The notes beneath the pieces were generated by a model that saw nothing but the letters and a program-made list of their open reading frames with translations, did not search any database and was not told where the DNA came from. Positions 38,239 through 48,595 of a stretch of 64,000 bases of DNA are shown piece by piece (within the stretch, counting starts at the first letter, position 1; every line of letters begins with the position of its first letter). The stretch comes from Anthracocystis setariae (Eukaryota; Basidiomycota; Ustilaginomycetes; Ustilaginales; Ustilaginaceae): contig CAKMXJ010000023.1 of assembly GCA_928724745.1 (NCBI GenBank), forward strand, positions 62,001-126,000, given 5' to 3'. A program made the position numbers and the translations under genes.

Positions 38239-40338
38239 ATGGAGAACGTAGCCTCCTCTTCATCCACCAATCCGCAACCTCCGCCCTCGGGTCAAGATCA
38301 GCAGCCAACAGCATCCACCTCGTCCTCGCACTCAGCGGATGCGCTGTTATCGTCTCATGTTCAGCCTTCTTCTGACCAGGCACATCCAGCAGCGCCGTCA
38401 CCGCTTGCATCTTCCACCACAGCATCTTCGGCCACAGAACACAATCAAGCCTCTGCGCCCACAACAACATTATGGGAAAACTTCATGACAAGCCTACGCA
38501 ACGTTGTTAACCGAAACCATCCTGATTCCGATCATATCGGTTTGCAAGCAACGGTTGCAGAAACTGGCAACGCTCCTTCAAGTGATACCAGTCCCACCGC
38601 CGCTTCTGCATCAGCAACGCAAGCGCAGCAGAGCACACTGTCCAGTGCGCAGCCCAGTGAGCACGTCGAGTCCTCCTCGTCGCAATCCGCCCCATCTCCG
38701 TCTCCAGGCACAACGCATCAGCTCGACCCGGAGACAACAGACTCTTCCAGCTCCTTACCCCGGCCGCCCGTGTTCTTCCGTCTTCCCTTCAATGGTCCCG
38801 ATGGCAATCCTGCTCTCCTCGCCTTCCATCCTCAGCCACTACCGCAACGCGACAGCGATTCACGCAACCCAGATCGTCAACCTCTTCAGAGTCCCCAAAT
38901 TGACCAATCATCGTCACCATCCCAATCAACAACTCAGACTCGAGCTGGCCCGGCTGATGTCCCATCCCAGCCATCTTCTCAACCAAGTGGCAATGCTGGC
39001 CCCACCCCTGCCAATCCACACGCCTTCCCGCACCCCGAGGGTCATGTGCCCATCTCTCCTCTCTTTGTCCCATTCGGAGCTTCCCCATTGCCATTCTCCT
39101 TTATCTACGACCCCAACACTCAGACCGCATGGCCCATCGCACACGTCACGCCCGGAAGTCCACCCGGTGGTCCATCCCCAGACGCTCCTGCCTCGCAGCA
39201 GCCGCGGCTCGTTGCCGGTCCGCCGTTCCGCATCCTTCTCGACATCCACTTCACCGCACCTCCCGAGCCAGAGCAACCCAGCCCGCAAAAGGCTGCAGAG
39301 TATGTCAAGCAGCTCGAACGCGCCGATGCCGAATTGCGTGCGCGTATGGCCAGATTGAGCATGGGTAGCATCGGATTCGTTGACGCCGCCAACGGTGACG
39401 ATCAGGATGCGCTTCTCGGCTGCGGTGTCTGTCTTGACAATTATGGCGCTGAAGACCGTCCAGAGTGGATCGACGGTCCACGAAGTCAAGACGAAGCTGT
39501 GGTTGCTGTCCCCTGCCATGGTCATCACACGCTTCATGCGGGGTGTCTGCGAGACTGGCTTGCAAAGCTGCCCCCTTCGCAATGGACGTGCCCCTTTTGT
39601 CGAGCCAGCCTCAGCCCAGATCCAGCCCAACACCCAGTGCAGAGCTCGTCACCGCGCCGTCCAGGTGCTCCAAAGTCAGCATCCTCTGCATCTGAGCCAG
39701 TGCACACTACGCTTCGCGACGATGTCCGCGCACGCGAACGTCAGCGTGGCTGGAGGTGTGATGCTCCCGCATGCTTCCCACGTTACCCTGCTTCCGCTGC
39801 AGATGATGGTCACCTTGAACTTACCGAGATGAGTGACGATATGACGACTGACTTGGTCAAGCTCTTGCCCTGTCGACACGAAGTCCATCTCGACTGCCTC
39901 TGCACAAGCATGCGCGTCGAGAATGATCTTATCGACGTCAGCAGCCTCGATGACATCGTGTACAGCGACGACAAGCAGTCGACCGACACCAAGGGCGACA
40001 GAGCTGCGCTGGAAATCGACGAGAAGGAGCAAACTACCGTTGGCAAGTGGGTCACCTGCCCAGCTTGTCGCAAGGAGGGCTGGGCCGAGCTGCCGCTCCG
40101 ACGCAAGCCACAAAGGTCCGCCGCTCCCTCATCTGACGCTCAGACGTCGGCACAACTCAGCACCCCTGAAATACCTGCTGAGCACTGCACCGATGATACA
40201 CACATAGCTGTGGAGAGCAAGACCCCGCAAATGTCATTAACTGTAGCCGACGTTCCGGAGCATATCTCTGTCGCAAATCCAAGCAACGCAGACGACGAGG
40301 AAGCTATTGTAGACGCTATGCTTTTCCGGAACTCCTAG
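38239..40338 (+). CDS. RING-type zinc-finger protein with two RING-like modules, probable E3 ubiquitin ligase
   Basis: A single exon for 699 residues. The first ~340 residues are disordered Ser/Pro/Gln sequence. RING module 1 covers about 395-454: CGVC, a 30-residue loop, then PCHGHHTLHAGCLRDWL and CPFC, a Cys/His order of the RING-H2 type. A second module follows at about 507-611: CDAPAC, then LLPCRHEVHLDCLC and, after an acidic insert, CPAC. RING-H2 proteins usually pass ubiquitin from an E2 to a target; the target is unknown. No membrane segment is present. The second module has an unusually long insert, and whether it binds two zinc ions is not certain. The tRNA-Pro gene lies 390 bp downstream. 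Confidence 0.85.
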   Translation: MENVASSSSTNPQPPPSGQDQQPTASTSSSHSADALLSSHVQPSSDQAHPAAPSPLASSTTASSATEHNQASAPTTTLWENFMTSLRNVVNRNHPDSDHIGLQATVAETGNAPSSDTSPTAASASATQAQQSTLSSAQPSEHVESSSSQSAPSPSPGTTHQLDPETTDSSSSLPRPPVFFRLPFNGPDGNPALLAFHPQPLPQRDSDSRNPDRQPLQSPQIDQSSSPSQSTTQTRAGPADVPSQPSSQPSGNAGPTPANPHAFPHPEGHVPISPLFVPFGASPLPFSFIYDPNTQTAWPIAHVTPGSPPGGPSPDAPASQQPRLVAGPPFRILLDIHFTAPPEPEQPSPQKAAEYVKQLERADAELRARMARLSMGSIGFVDAANGDDQDALLGCGVCLDNYGAEDRPEWIDGPRSQDEAVVAVPCHGHHTLHAGCLRDWLAKLPPSQWTCPFCRASLSPDPAQHPVQSSSPRRPGAPKSASSASEPVHTTLRDDVRARERQRGWRCDAPACFPRYPASAADDGHLELTEMSDDMTTDLVKLLPCRHEVHLDCLCTSMRVENDLIDVSSLDDIVYSDDKQSTDTKGDRAALEIDEKEQTTVGKWVTCPACRKEGWAELPLRRKPQRSAAPSSDAQTSAQLSTPEIPAEHCTDDTHIAVESKTPQMSLTVADVPEHISVANPSNADDEEAIVDAMLFRNS

Positions 40339-40725
40339 GAAACCCAGCTTCCGAACTCGGCGTCATTATTTCACCTTCGCCCCAACACTATCGGCGACAC
40401 CACCACCGCCGCCGCCGCCGCAACAACTTTCGGTTGGCAATATTGCACGAATGCAACACCAACCAACTCCCGAGCCAATCTGTTCTTAGCCTCATAGCCG
40501 CGCTTTCCGATCTTGTTGTACTTGCATTTGTATTCTAGCCGTCCATCCATCCATCCGTTCACATCGCAACTTTTTAATCTTCCAATGAATCTGGCTGACC
40601 ATAAATGCCTTTGTTGTGAGCAAGGAGATGACATGGACCGCCTGATAGGTGCTGCTTTCCTGGTCTGGGCTTGCTGAACTGTGTGTGTGATCATATTCGC
40701 AACTGTTTCTCGTGCGACCAGAAGT
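40339..40725. other. Spacer between RING gene and tRNA-Pro
   Basis: About 390 bp. A GCC/CACC-type trinucleotide stretch is near 40396-40425 and a CCAT repeat near 40541-40556. Apart from the RING 3' UTR nothing is recognisable. Confidence 0.45.
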
Positions 40726-40828
40726 GGGCCAATCGTATAGTGGCTTATTATGCTGTCTTAGGGCTTTTCCCTCATTTCGAGGTTGCGCTAAGTTGACAGA
40801 GGTCCCCGGTTCGATTCCGGGTTGGCCC
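40726..40828 (+). tRNA. tRNA-Pro (anticodon AGG) with 30-nt intron
   Basis: The acceptor stem pairs GGGCCAA (40726-40732) with TTGGCCC (40822-40828). The T arm is CCCGG-TTCGATT-CCGGG. The anticodon stem is CTGTC/GACAG, and the loop reads TTAGGG before the intron and T after it. The anticodon AGG is at 40760-40762. The intron is 40764-40793, one base after the anticodon as is usual for nuclear tRNA introns. The D arm carries a slightly long loop. A T-rich run (41 T from 40867) downstream would serve as the Pol III stop. Confidence 0.92.
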
Positions 40829-40862
40829 CTTCCCTTTTTTCATTTTCCTACATTCATTCTCG

Positions 40863-40908
<46 letters not shown>

Positions 40909-41263
40909 GCCCTTTTGCATTTTCAGCTCAAAGAACTCCCAAATCGTCATTTTGCAGAGTCGCGTGTGGCCGATATCACTATATCATTCTACTGCTGTAA
41001 ATTGGGTCCTCCACATTTGATACGTTCGCCCATTCGAATACAGTATGTGTGACTAGTGTCTCACCGCCGCATCCTTCACTCCCCACCAACTCTTGACAAC
41101 ATGGCAGCAACGGCCCATGATCTATGGGCTTGCTGAACACAACAACCTAAAGAGTAAGAAAGGGAGCAAGTCTCGGAGGCGCCAAGGCATCCCACCAGGC
41201 GTGTCTCTACGCCGCTCCGATCGGCTCGAGCATCCTTAGGGCCAGAGTCAGGGTTTCCTCACC
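40829..41263. other. Spacer between tRNA-Pro and transporter gene
   Basis: About 435 bp. It holds the poly(T) tract and otherwise nothing recognisable; the right part is the probable promoter and 5' leader of the transporter gene. Confidence 0.45.
40867..40907 (+). repeat. Poly(T) tract, 41 bases, downstream of tRNA-Pro
   Basis: An unbroken run of 41 T, 38 bp after the tRNA. Pol III needs only four to six T, so most of this length is extra and is likely slippage or a trace of an insertion near a tRNA gene. Confidence 0.75.
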
Positions 41264-43657
41264 ATGTCGGTGTCCTCGTCGCTCAAATCTAGCAAGGCTA
41301 CCCGGCCATCCTCTACCTTGAGCCAATCGTCGCATGTATCACCACAACAATCGAGCCCTGTGGACGACGTAGTGCCGACTGCAAGCGCTTCTCAAGATCA
41401 TACAACCTCCGACCCAAGTAACAGCGTAGCCGAGAATTCTCAGAGAGAACCACGGCCTCTTTCGATCGAAATGAACCCCCAGGAGATGGAGGAGGCAGAC
41501 AGCGATACCGCATCCGAATTTGACCCTTTCTTGCGCCAAGGTCGGATCGATGTTGGCCGTGCATGGGACGACAGCAGTGACGAAGAAGAGGTTGCACATG
41601 CTGCCTTGCAGGAGAACCGTACCCTTCCTCTCTCTACGACAGGCGGCAGCAATTCAGCCAGAGGAAAGAAAAGTAATCGTGTCAAAGCCCAGCCGGAATC
41701 GCTCCTACAATCGCTGCGTCCGTCTCGAGAGCACCGCAGAGCTTGGTGGACGTTGCTCACCAATCCCGGCACGCCTGCAAGTCTCTCGGCACCCCACGTG
41801 TCCGCCAACCTGTTTTCAGCAAGCTTGCATCCTGCCGTCCTGCTCTCCATGCCACATTACTTTGCTCGAACCGGCGTCTTGATCGGTACAATAGCTCTCG
41901 TTGGCGTCGCTGTGTTGGGTGGTGTAGGTGGAGGACTGTGGGTCGTACTCAGCCGCTACGTCAATGGAAGCAACATCGAGGCCATTGTGGGCGCCAGCTT
42001 TGGCAGGTACACCCCTTGGAAAGGTGGCTTCGGCAGAGCTGCTTCCGGTCTACTGCTTGCACTCTACGCCACTGGTAGCGCCATCGTTGGCTACTTTGCG
42101 CTTGCCGATCTACTACTGCAAGTCTTTTTCAACTATGCCCCGCGTGGAGTACCTCTGCACGATCGAGCTTTTGTCACCTTGGTCGTCGGTGGAATCATCT
42201 CGGTACCGCTCGTCATTTTCCCGCTTGCAAAGCGCAACATCATCCGCCTTAATACGTTTTTCAACTTGGCGTTCTACCCCATCATCGTTACGGTGATCTT
42301 GATCAAGATTTATGGCAACACGCCACCGCTCGCATCTGCCTCGCCTCTCGAATTTTCGCACGGAAGTTCGGCGAAGAACGTCGTCTCGGGCCGAAAGGAC
42401 GGCTTGCCGAATGCAAACCCCTTTAATCCACCTTCGATATGGGCGCCCATCTCGCTTCTGCCGTTGATGACGCTCAGCGCTTGTCCACTTCAAATCCTAG
42501 CGCACCAACGCAGTTTGCGAAGGATCGGAACCTCTCGCTCCAATGTCACGGCTTTCATCGGCGCACAGGCTGGCCAAGTGTTCTTCATCATCGTAATGGG
42601 GTTGCTGTTCGGTCTGGTTGCTGGCGTCAAAGGCATCCAAGGCCGACTAGGAAAGGAGGTACATCCCAACCTGTTTGCGTCGTTGCCAAATGAGGATGAC
42701 TGGGTCAACGCGGCCAGAATCATGTTTGTTGCAATTCTAGCGACGCACCTTGCCATCTGTCTCACCACTGCTCGCTCGTCCTGGGGACGATTGTTGCGCT
42801 TGCTCAATCTGAACCCCTTGCGCAGGAGACGACCGGCTATTCAGCTTCTGGACGACGAGTCAGCGAGGGAGGGAGGATCGGCTAGTGTGCGAGGCACCGG
42901 ACACAATCCAGCATACGATGGTTCGCACGGCGGACAGTGGAAGCGCAAGTGGGGCAAGCCTGCTCGCAATGCGCTTGCAGGTGTTCTGCTGTGGGGCGTC
43001 ACTGCCTCGAGTGCCTACCTCTCTGGAGCGGGGGGATTCCGTCGTCGCGAAAAGGAAGGCGAAGAAGCGAGATTCACACGAGCAGCAGAGGTGCTGGGCC
43101 TGATGGGAGCAGGCGTCGGCTTCGTCATGCCGGGGTTGGTGTGGATGATCTTGTTCCATATTCGACGTCCTCGCGCCATCTTGCCTCCCTTCGCCAGTGA
43201 GCTTAGCAAGACAGCTTCGGCATACTTTGCAGGTCCTCTATCGATGCTTGCGCGCAACCGTCGCAGGTTGTTTGACTCTCGAGCATCGACCGATTCGGAG
43301 CGCCAGCCATTGCTTGGTAGCTTGGATGACTCATCGGCACCGCGGGAGACTGGGACTGCAGACGGAGAGACCGCTTCATGGCAAACCAACTCGCTCTCGC
43401 TTCGAAGCTCTCGACATTTCGATTTCACGGGCGTGGACGCCGACTCGGCTTCCATCCCGAGTCACTTGACTGAACAGACGAGCGGCGATCGGGACGAAGC
43501 GACGACGATCCTGCTTGCCAGGAAGGAACGGCAGTTGCAGAGAAGGACGAGGGGGAAAAGGATTTATCAGGATGTGGTGGTCTTTGCGGCGGTGCTGCCG
43601 TTTGGATTTGCTCTGATCGTTCTGGGCGCAATCGAGCTTCGCAGAGGTGGATACTAG
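41264..43657 (+). CDS. Amino acid transporter-like multispanning membrane protein (Aa_trans type)
   Basis: A single exon for 797 residues. The first ~185 residues are hydrophilic and Ser/acid-rich. About ten hydrophobic spans follow, starting with GVLIGTIALVGVAVLGGVGG near residue 203, then pairs near 265-300 and 300-360, a loop, and further spans near 390-410, 425-450, 480-500 and 565-630. The last span is at the very C terminus (VVVFAAVLPFGFALIVLGAI). Spacing and the long cytosolic N terminus recall vacuolar or lysosomal members of the amino acid/auxin permease group (AVT-like, SLC38). I cannot tell a substrate, and the family call is tentative. Two long hydrophilic loops, near 520-560 and 660-770, are larger than usual. 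Confidence 0.7.
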   Translation: MSVSSSLKSSKATRPSSTLSQSSHVSPQQSSPVDDVVPTASASQDHTTSDPSNSVAENSQREPRPLSIEMNPQEMEEADSDTASEFDPFLRQGRIDVGRAWDDSSDEEEVAHAALQENRTLPLSTTGGSNSARGKKSNRVKAQPESLLQSLRPSREHRRAWWTLLTNPGTPASLSAPHVSANLFSASLHPAVLLSMPHYFARTGVLIGTIALVGVAVLGGVGGGLWVVLSRYVNGSNIEAIVGASFGRYTPWKGGFGRAASGLLLALYATGSAIVGYFALADLLLQVFFNYAPRGVPLHDRAFVTLVVGGIISVPLVIFPLAKRNIIRLNTFFNLAFYPIIVTVILIKIYGNTPPLASASPLEFSHGSSAKNVVSGRKDGLPNANPFNPPSIWAPISLLPLMTLSACPLQILAHQRSLRRIGTSRSNVTAFIGAQAGQVFFIIVMGLLFGLVAGVKGIQGRLGKEVHPNLFASLPNEDDWVNAARIMFVAILATHLAICLTTARSSWGRLLRLLNLNPLRRRRPAIQLLDDESAREGGSASVRGTGHNPAYDGSHGGQWKRKWGKPARNALAGVLLWGVTASSAYLSGAGGFRRREKEGEEARFTRAAEVLGLMGAGVGFVMPGLVWMILFHIRRPRAILPPFASELSKTASAYFAGPLSMLARNRRRLFDSRASTDSERQPLLGSLDDSSAPRETGTADGETASWQTNSLSLRSSRHFDFTGVDADSASIPSHLTEQTSGDRDEATTILLARKERQLQRRTRGKRIYQDVVVFAAVLPFGFALIVLGAIELRRGGY

Positions 43658-45116
43658 GCAATAATCTCCATCAACTTAGCTTCTCAAAAAAAAAATCTCG
43701 TCGGAATCAGAAAATTTGTTTATCTCAACGGAATTGAAATGTGTTTTTGAAGAGCTCATGCGTTGCGGTTGGTGTCAAGTCGGAACGGTGATCAGATTAC
43801 GATGGAAGCAATTCAGTCTACAGCCTCTTCTATACTGTAGCGGAGTCGGGTGACTTGTACAGCATTTTTGGCAGACGGAAACTCCGGGCGTCGTGTGGGA
43901 TTTGGCTGCTCGCGAGCACGGCGGAAACTCCGAAACCAATTTTCCGATAGTGTCACGCGTGCACGTGACTAACGCTTAGTCAGCGTCTGCCAAGCACATT
44001 CCGTGGCTGGCCCTACCGCTCACTCCTCACTCCTCGCTCCTCACCCCTCACTCCTCTTGTATATATAGTCAAGGTCATTGCCGGATCTCTCTTCTTTGGA
44101 ATCCACACACTACCTTTACTATTCACATACTGCATACAAGCTGTGCATCGTGTGACAGAAAGTCAGTTTCTCCTGCTTTGTAGGCTCCGCTGCGGGGTCT
44201 TTATGTCCTGCCCTCGTGGTGGCCCTCTCACACTTGAACATTGTACACTACTGTACAACGGATGAAACACTGCATAGATGAGCATCGCCTTTCGGGAAGA
44301 AAGGTGCCTTTGCACTGATACATACGTCGGCGTTTGAAGCTTAGATTGCCAGCCGCAGGCATGAGTCGCAAGGAAAAATTCATTTCGAGCTCATACAGTA
44401 CAACACTGCATATACATGGGGCTCCTCAGCGTTTCAAGAGTCGACACGCACCAATGTAATCTCTCCGCCGCTCATCATCCCGCTCCGAGCTCACACTCCC
44501 CGCCAGAGATACACGCAGCTTACGAAGGAATGAAGACTCCTCAGCTCGAGGTCACCCTTTCTGCCGTGTCATAGCATTGAAAAGGCTAGACAGCAGAAAA
44601 CAAGCAAATAAAATGAAAATAAAAGCAACAAAAAAAAAAGAAAAAAAAAAAGAAAAATATGTAGAACCGCCACGCGAGCTGCCACGTTCTTTAAGGCATG
44701 CTACTGCATTGCATGGCAGTGTACGGAAAATAAATTAATGTCGCAAACCACCACATTTTCAATATAAGAACACCGCCGCTGTTTCACATTTTAGCCGTAT
44801 ACGGCCATGATGGGGATTGCTGTACAGTACAGTACGATGGGCCCAGTGGAAGGACAGCTCTAGCATCCAGACATGTTTTGCACCTGGAAGCGGTCTTCTT
44901 TTCAGGCCATAGATGAGTTCCGTCGACATTGACATTGTGGACAAGTCAAGAAAGACGAGGTATACATACATAAAGCTCATCATCTGGCCGCACCGTAATC
45001 CATCCTCATTCCATCTCTGACCCGCCCATCCAACACCATCCCTTCTCCGCACCTCACCGAACCACATCGATCGACCACAATACCACCACAAACCCCCAAT
45101 CACCTCGTAGACAATC
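43658..45116. other. Gene-poor 1.46-kb spacer, possible non-coding transcript
   Basis: No convincing protein-coding frame on either strand, which is unusual for this window. A TATATATAG box lies near 44060-44069, after a (CTCACTCCT)-like repeat at about 44022-44056, and is followed by mixed-composition sequence to about 44230. Further right are A-rich runs near 44630-44655 and a TGTACAGTACAGTACG motif near 44821. The TATA box suggests a start site without an obvious ORF. Only the last ~100 bp is likely to be the SNG1-like gene promoter and leader. Confidence 0.4.
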
Positions 45117-46574
45117 ATGGCTTCAGTGATCATGCCCTCTGTAAAGCGCCACATTTCACAAAGCTCTGCTGGCTCCAGCTCCAACGATAGCGACCGTCTC
45201 TCTTCAGGCCTCTCAGACGCCAAAATTGAGGGAGAGTCACACAACTCGGCCACGCCAGCGCGCCAGCCGCCGCAAATTGGCAAGGAATCCTTCTGGTCAC
45301 CTCGACTGCGCGAACAACGCATGGCTTTCATCAAAGCTTACGGTTTCACTGCACTGATCGTCTGCATCACCGTATGGGCCGTTATGCCCATGTACTGGGG
45401 ATCGGTCTGGAAGCCAGTCGATCTTAGTCCGAATCTCAATGCATGGATCATCAACCGCGATACCGGCGTCATTGGATCCACCGTACAGCAAGCCCTCCTC
45501 AACGCCACTGTAAATGGACCAAAGCCCCACAGTACATGGACGGTCATCGACCCAAGCCTTTTTCCAACGCAAGACGAAATCGATCGCCATATAATCACCT
45601 TGCAGTCCACATGGATAGTTGCCATCATCGCTGACGACGCCACCGCCAAGCTGGAACAGGCCCGTGCCAATGGCGATTCATCCTGGGATCCTACCTCGTT
45701 AGTTTCACTCACATACGCAACTGCGCGTAGCTTCCAAGTGGTGCCCTCACTGGTGCTCTCGCCGGCCTTAAACACGATCGAGCCAGTCCTTGCTACGCTC
45801 GGATCCCAATTCGCTGCACAATACTTGTCCCAGATCGCAACAAACCGAACGGCTATCGACAATCTCGTCAGAGCACCGCAGACCATTGCTTCGCCAATCG
45901 TGTTGCAACTTCGCGACCTTAAACCTTACCAGACTCCCGTCGCCGTTGCCGTACTGGTCGTGGGTCTCATCTACGTCTGCATCCTCGCGTTCAACATGAC
46001 CATGACCAGCTTTGGCTTGCGCCAACCCTTGCAGCACTTCTTGACCTTCCGATCGCTTGTGGCAATGCGTATCCTGGCGCCGATGACCTGCTACTTTTTC
46101 CTGTCGCTCATGCTCTCGCTTCTCAACATCCCTTTCAAGGTACCGTTTGGTTGCACGTTCGGCTATGCGGCAGGCTTCATGATTTGGTGGTGCGCCACCT
46201 TTGTCGGCATGGCCGTGCTCGGCCTGGTCACGGAATGCTGCATCTCTCTGGTTGGTCCTCGCTGGGTTGGCTTTGCCCTCATCTTTTGGATCATCATCAA
46301 TGTCTCGATCGCCAACTTGCCAATCGAGCTATCGCCTTCGTTCTACAGGTACGGTTACGCCATGCCTTTCTACAGCATCCATCAGATCTACGTCAAGATC
46401 ATCTTTGATGTCGGCGAACGCACCTCCATCCTAAAGTGGTTCGGTGTGCTCTGGGCATGGTTGGCGGTGATCCTGATCACCTGCCCCATTTGGATCTCCC
46501 GAGAGAGGAGGTCGGCTCAAAAAGCTCGTCAGGCAGCTGAGAATGCCACTTCCAAGCCCACGGGTTTGCACTGA
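45117..46574 (+). CDS. SNG1-family membrane protein (DUF3533)
   Basis: A single exon for 485 residues. After an N-terminal hydrophilic part of about 70 residues comes one membrane segment (GFTALIVCITVWAVMPMYWG, about 76-95). A large extracytoplasmic loop with Asn-linked sites (NAT, NRT) reaches to about residue 280. Five further spans then occupy residues 280-465, ending in WLAVILITCPIWI and a short basic tail. This 1+5 layout and the MYWGS and FGxxQP-type segments are typical of the yeast SNG1 family. SNG1 is linked to nitrosoguanidine resistance and membrane transport or lipid asymmetry. The biochemical role of this copy is unknown. Confidence 0.85.
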   Translation: MASVIMPSVKRHISQSSAGSSSNDSDRLSSGLSDAKIEGESHNSATPARQPPQIGKESFWSPRLREQRMAFIKAYGFTALIVCITVWAVMPMYWGSVWKPVDLSPNLNAWIINRDTGVIGSTVQQALLNATVNGPKPHSTWTVIDPSLFPTQDEIDRHIITLQSTWIVAIIADDATAKLEQARANGDSSWDPTSLVSLTYATARSFQVVPSLVLSPALNTIEPVLATLGSQFAAQYLSQIATNRTAIDNLVRAPQTIASPIVLQLRDLKPYQTPVAVAVLVVGLIYVCILAFNMTMTSFGLRQPLQHFLTFRSLVAMRILAPMTCYFFLSLMLSLLNIPFKVPFGCTFGYAAGFMIWWCATFVGMAVLGLVTECCISLVGPRWVGFALIFWIIINVSIANLPIELSPSFYRYGYAMPFYSIHQIYVKIIFDVGERTSILKWFGVLWAWLAVILITCPIWISRERRSAQKARQAAENATSKPTGLH

Positions 46575-47319
46575 TCCGCCTCAGGACACCCTGAACACGG
46601 CAAGCCCGTACACAAAGTTTAACAAATCAGATACCCATAGCATTGCTGCGCCTGTCACTGTACAGTAGTTCGCTGTACAATTACTGTAGACTCATCAGAG
46701 ACATCTCTGTCAAATACCTCGGATGGCTTTCATTCTCGGCCATGACTGTCTGAAATTCCGTTGGTGAGTTTGCTTCCACATTGGTGGACCTCACTTCTTG
46801 TACTGTACGGTACTGTACGAATGCTGCGCGCGGTACAGTACGTGTGTAAGTGTGCCGCCGATGCAACTTGCAGAGCTGTGGCGTGGCTGTAGGTGACACA
46901 GAGCCTCGGGTTCTCCGGGGTCCCTCTGGAATTTTGCCGTTTCGGAGGACCCGGAAAATGGTTTCGGCGGAACGCTGCTAGAACAAGTATGGTGTTTTGC
47001 AAAAGTTGTCGTTACTGTCTCGGGCCCTCCGAGGTTCATCATGCCAGTGCAGCTTTTGTCCGCTGACGCTGAAAACCGAAGCGTGGGAAGTTGTTGTAGT
47101 AGGTTTGCTCTCGCTGCCGTCCTAGAAGGAGCAGCAATGAGTACGAAGCGCGGCTCAGCCGCCGATAGCGATGTGGCGAACACCTGGACTGGCCGAACCA
47201 CGTCCATCAAGATAAGCTATAAGAAGGGGGGTTCCTTTCGTGTATCACTCAACTGCCCCTACATCCAAACGATATTCACCGGCTGTATCTAGACGTTGAA
47301 GGAGCTGACTCTTGATACC
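46575..47319. other. Spacer with dense TACTGTAC motifs
   Basis: About 745 bp with no supported gene. TACTGTAC-type blocks occur near 46658-46690 and 46798-46840. The right end is the probable promoter of the two-exon aldolase-fold gene. Confidence 0.45.
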
Positions 47320-48518
47320 ATGAGGTTTGTCGCCTCCTTGCTCTCCGCCGCACTTGTATGGTCGGCTTGCGGTCTCGCTGCTGCACAGAAGTAAGTTGTT
47401 GGCCTCGATGATCGTGTCTGAGCAAACATGGTTGAACTTCACAGTGCATCTGCTGCTCACAACTATTAATAAAATATCGCTTTCCTTGTGGTTCGGATAC
47501 TAGTCTCCCAAAGCTCACCCCACGTCAGCTTGCTGTAGCGCAGCTTGTGAATGCGTCTCGCATCCTTGCGTTCCAGGGGATCGCCGACGACACTGTTGGT
47601 CACATTTCTATTCGAGACCCTCTTGCGCCCGACACGGCCTTCCTGATCACTGGCGGCAGTAGCACTCCAGCGCAAGTCACGCCAGCTGATATCGGCGTAG
47701 TCCGAATCAATGACTCAATTGTTACCTCTGCTGCTTTGAGCGATTACCCTCCGCCTTCGCGACCGGCCGAGATCTTCATCCATTCGTCCATCTACCAGCG
47801 TTTCCCCAACACCACCGTCAACAGCATCGCCTACTATCGCGCCGAACAGCTCCTCCCCTGGTCGCTCTTCTCCAACAACAATGGGACCAACGACAGCACC
47901 ACTGATGCGACCACCACCGATCCCACCAGCCTCTTTGCCGTGACTTCCAACGCAGCCTTCCTGGGTGCCCATCCAGCCCCCGTATTCAACGCGTTCGAAT
48001 TTGAAGCCAGCACCACCTCGCCGTCGGTCGATAATACCATCAAGGGGTATGCTCTCGCGAGCAAATTCGGTCCTTCCGGTGCTGCCGTAGACACTATCAA
48101 CGAGAACGACGGATTCCGACCTCTGGTGCTGATGCGCAACGATGGAGCTACCGTGGTGGGTACCACCGTTCCCGAGACCGTCTTCCGCTTCATCCACGCC
48201 GTCAAGAGCGCAAGGGTGCAATACCACTCGGCTGTTCTGAGATCCTCCAGCAACCTGGCCCTGCAACTCCTTCCTGCCAGCGTAACAAAGATGAGCGACG
48301 ACTACCTGCGCAGCTGGCTATTGTGGATGCATCAAATCGAGCCCGCGATGAATGCAGACCTCACGCGTAGTCCAGAGCTGTGGAAGGGCTCGGGAGAAGC
48401 ATCAAACTCTGGCACTACCACAACCAATAGTGCAGTGAAAGCAAGTGCGGCTGGATATCCAATCTCCATTCTGGGTCTTGCTATCGCCGTAGTCGTAACA
48501 TTGCTCATTACGCTGTGA
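47320..48518 (+). CDS. Secreted class II aldolase/adducin-fold protein lacking metal ligands (two exons)
   Basis: My model, 361 residues, is join(47320..47390, 47504..48518), with a 113-bp GTAAGT-TAG intron. Exon 1 encodes a signal peptide ending near AAAQ. The fold is recognised from NASRILAFQGIADDTVGHIS, then EIFIHSSIYQRFPNTTVNS and RNDGATVVGTTVPETVFRF, which align with the aldolase class II stretches. At the zinc sites the usual HxH after the Y-x-RFP-like segment is Asn-Ser-Ile, and the usual NHG is Asn-Asp-Gly, so the three histidines are absent. A Ser/Thr-rich segment and a C-terminal hydrophobic stretch (SILGLAIAVVVTLLITL) suggest a GPI anchor or membrane tether. It probably is not an active aldolase; a surface role is inference. 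Confidence 0.82.
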
Positions 48519-48595
48519 AAGGGCGAGGGGAGATCACGCCATAGGCACTGCTTTAACTGTTCCTAAGTCATCCAATGGCATACATTTGTCTATTG

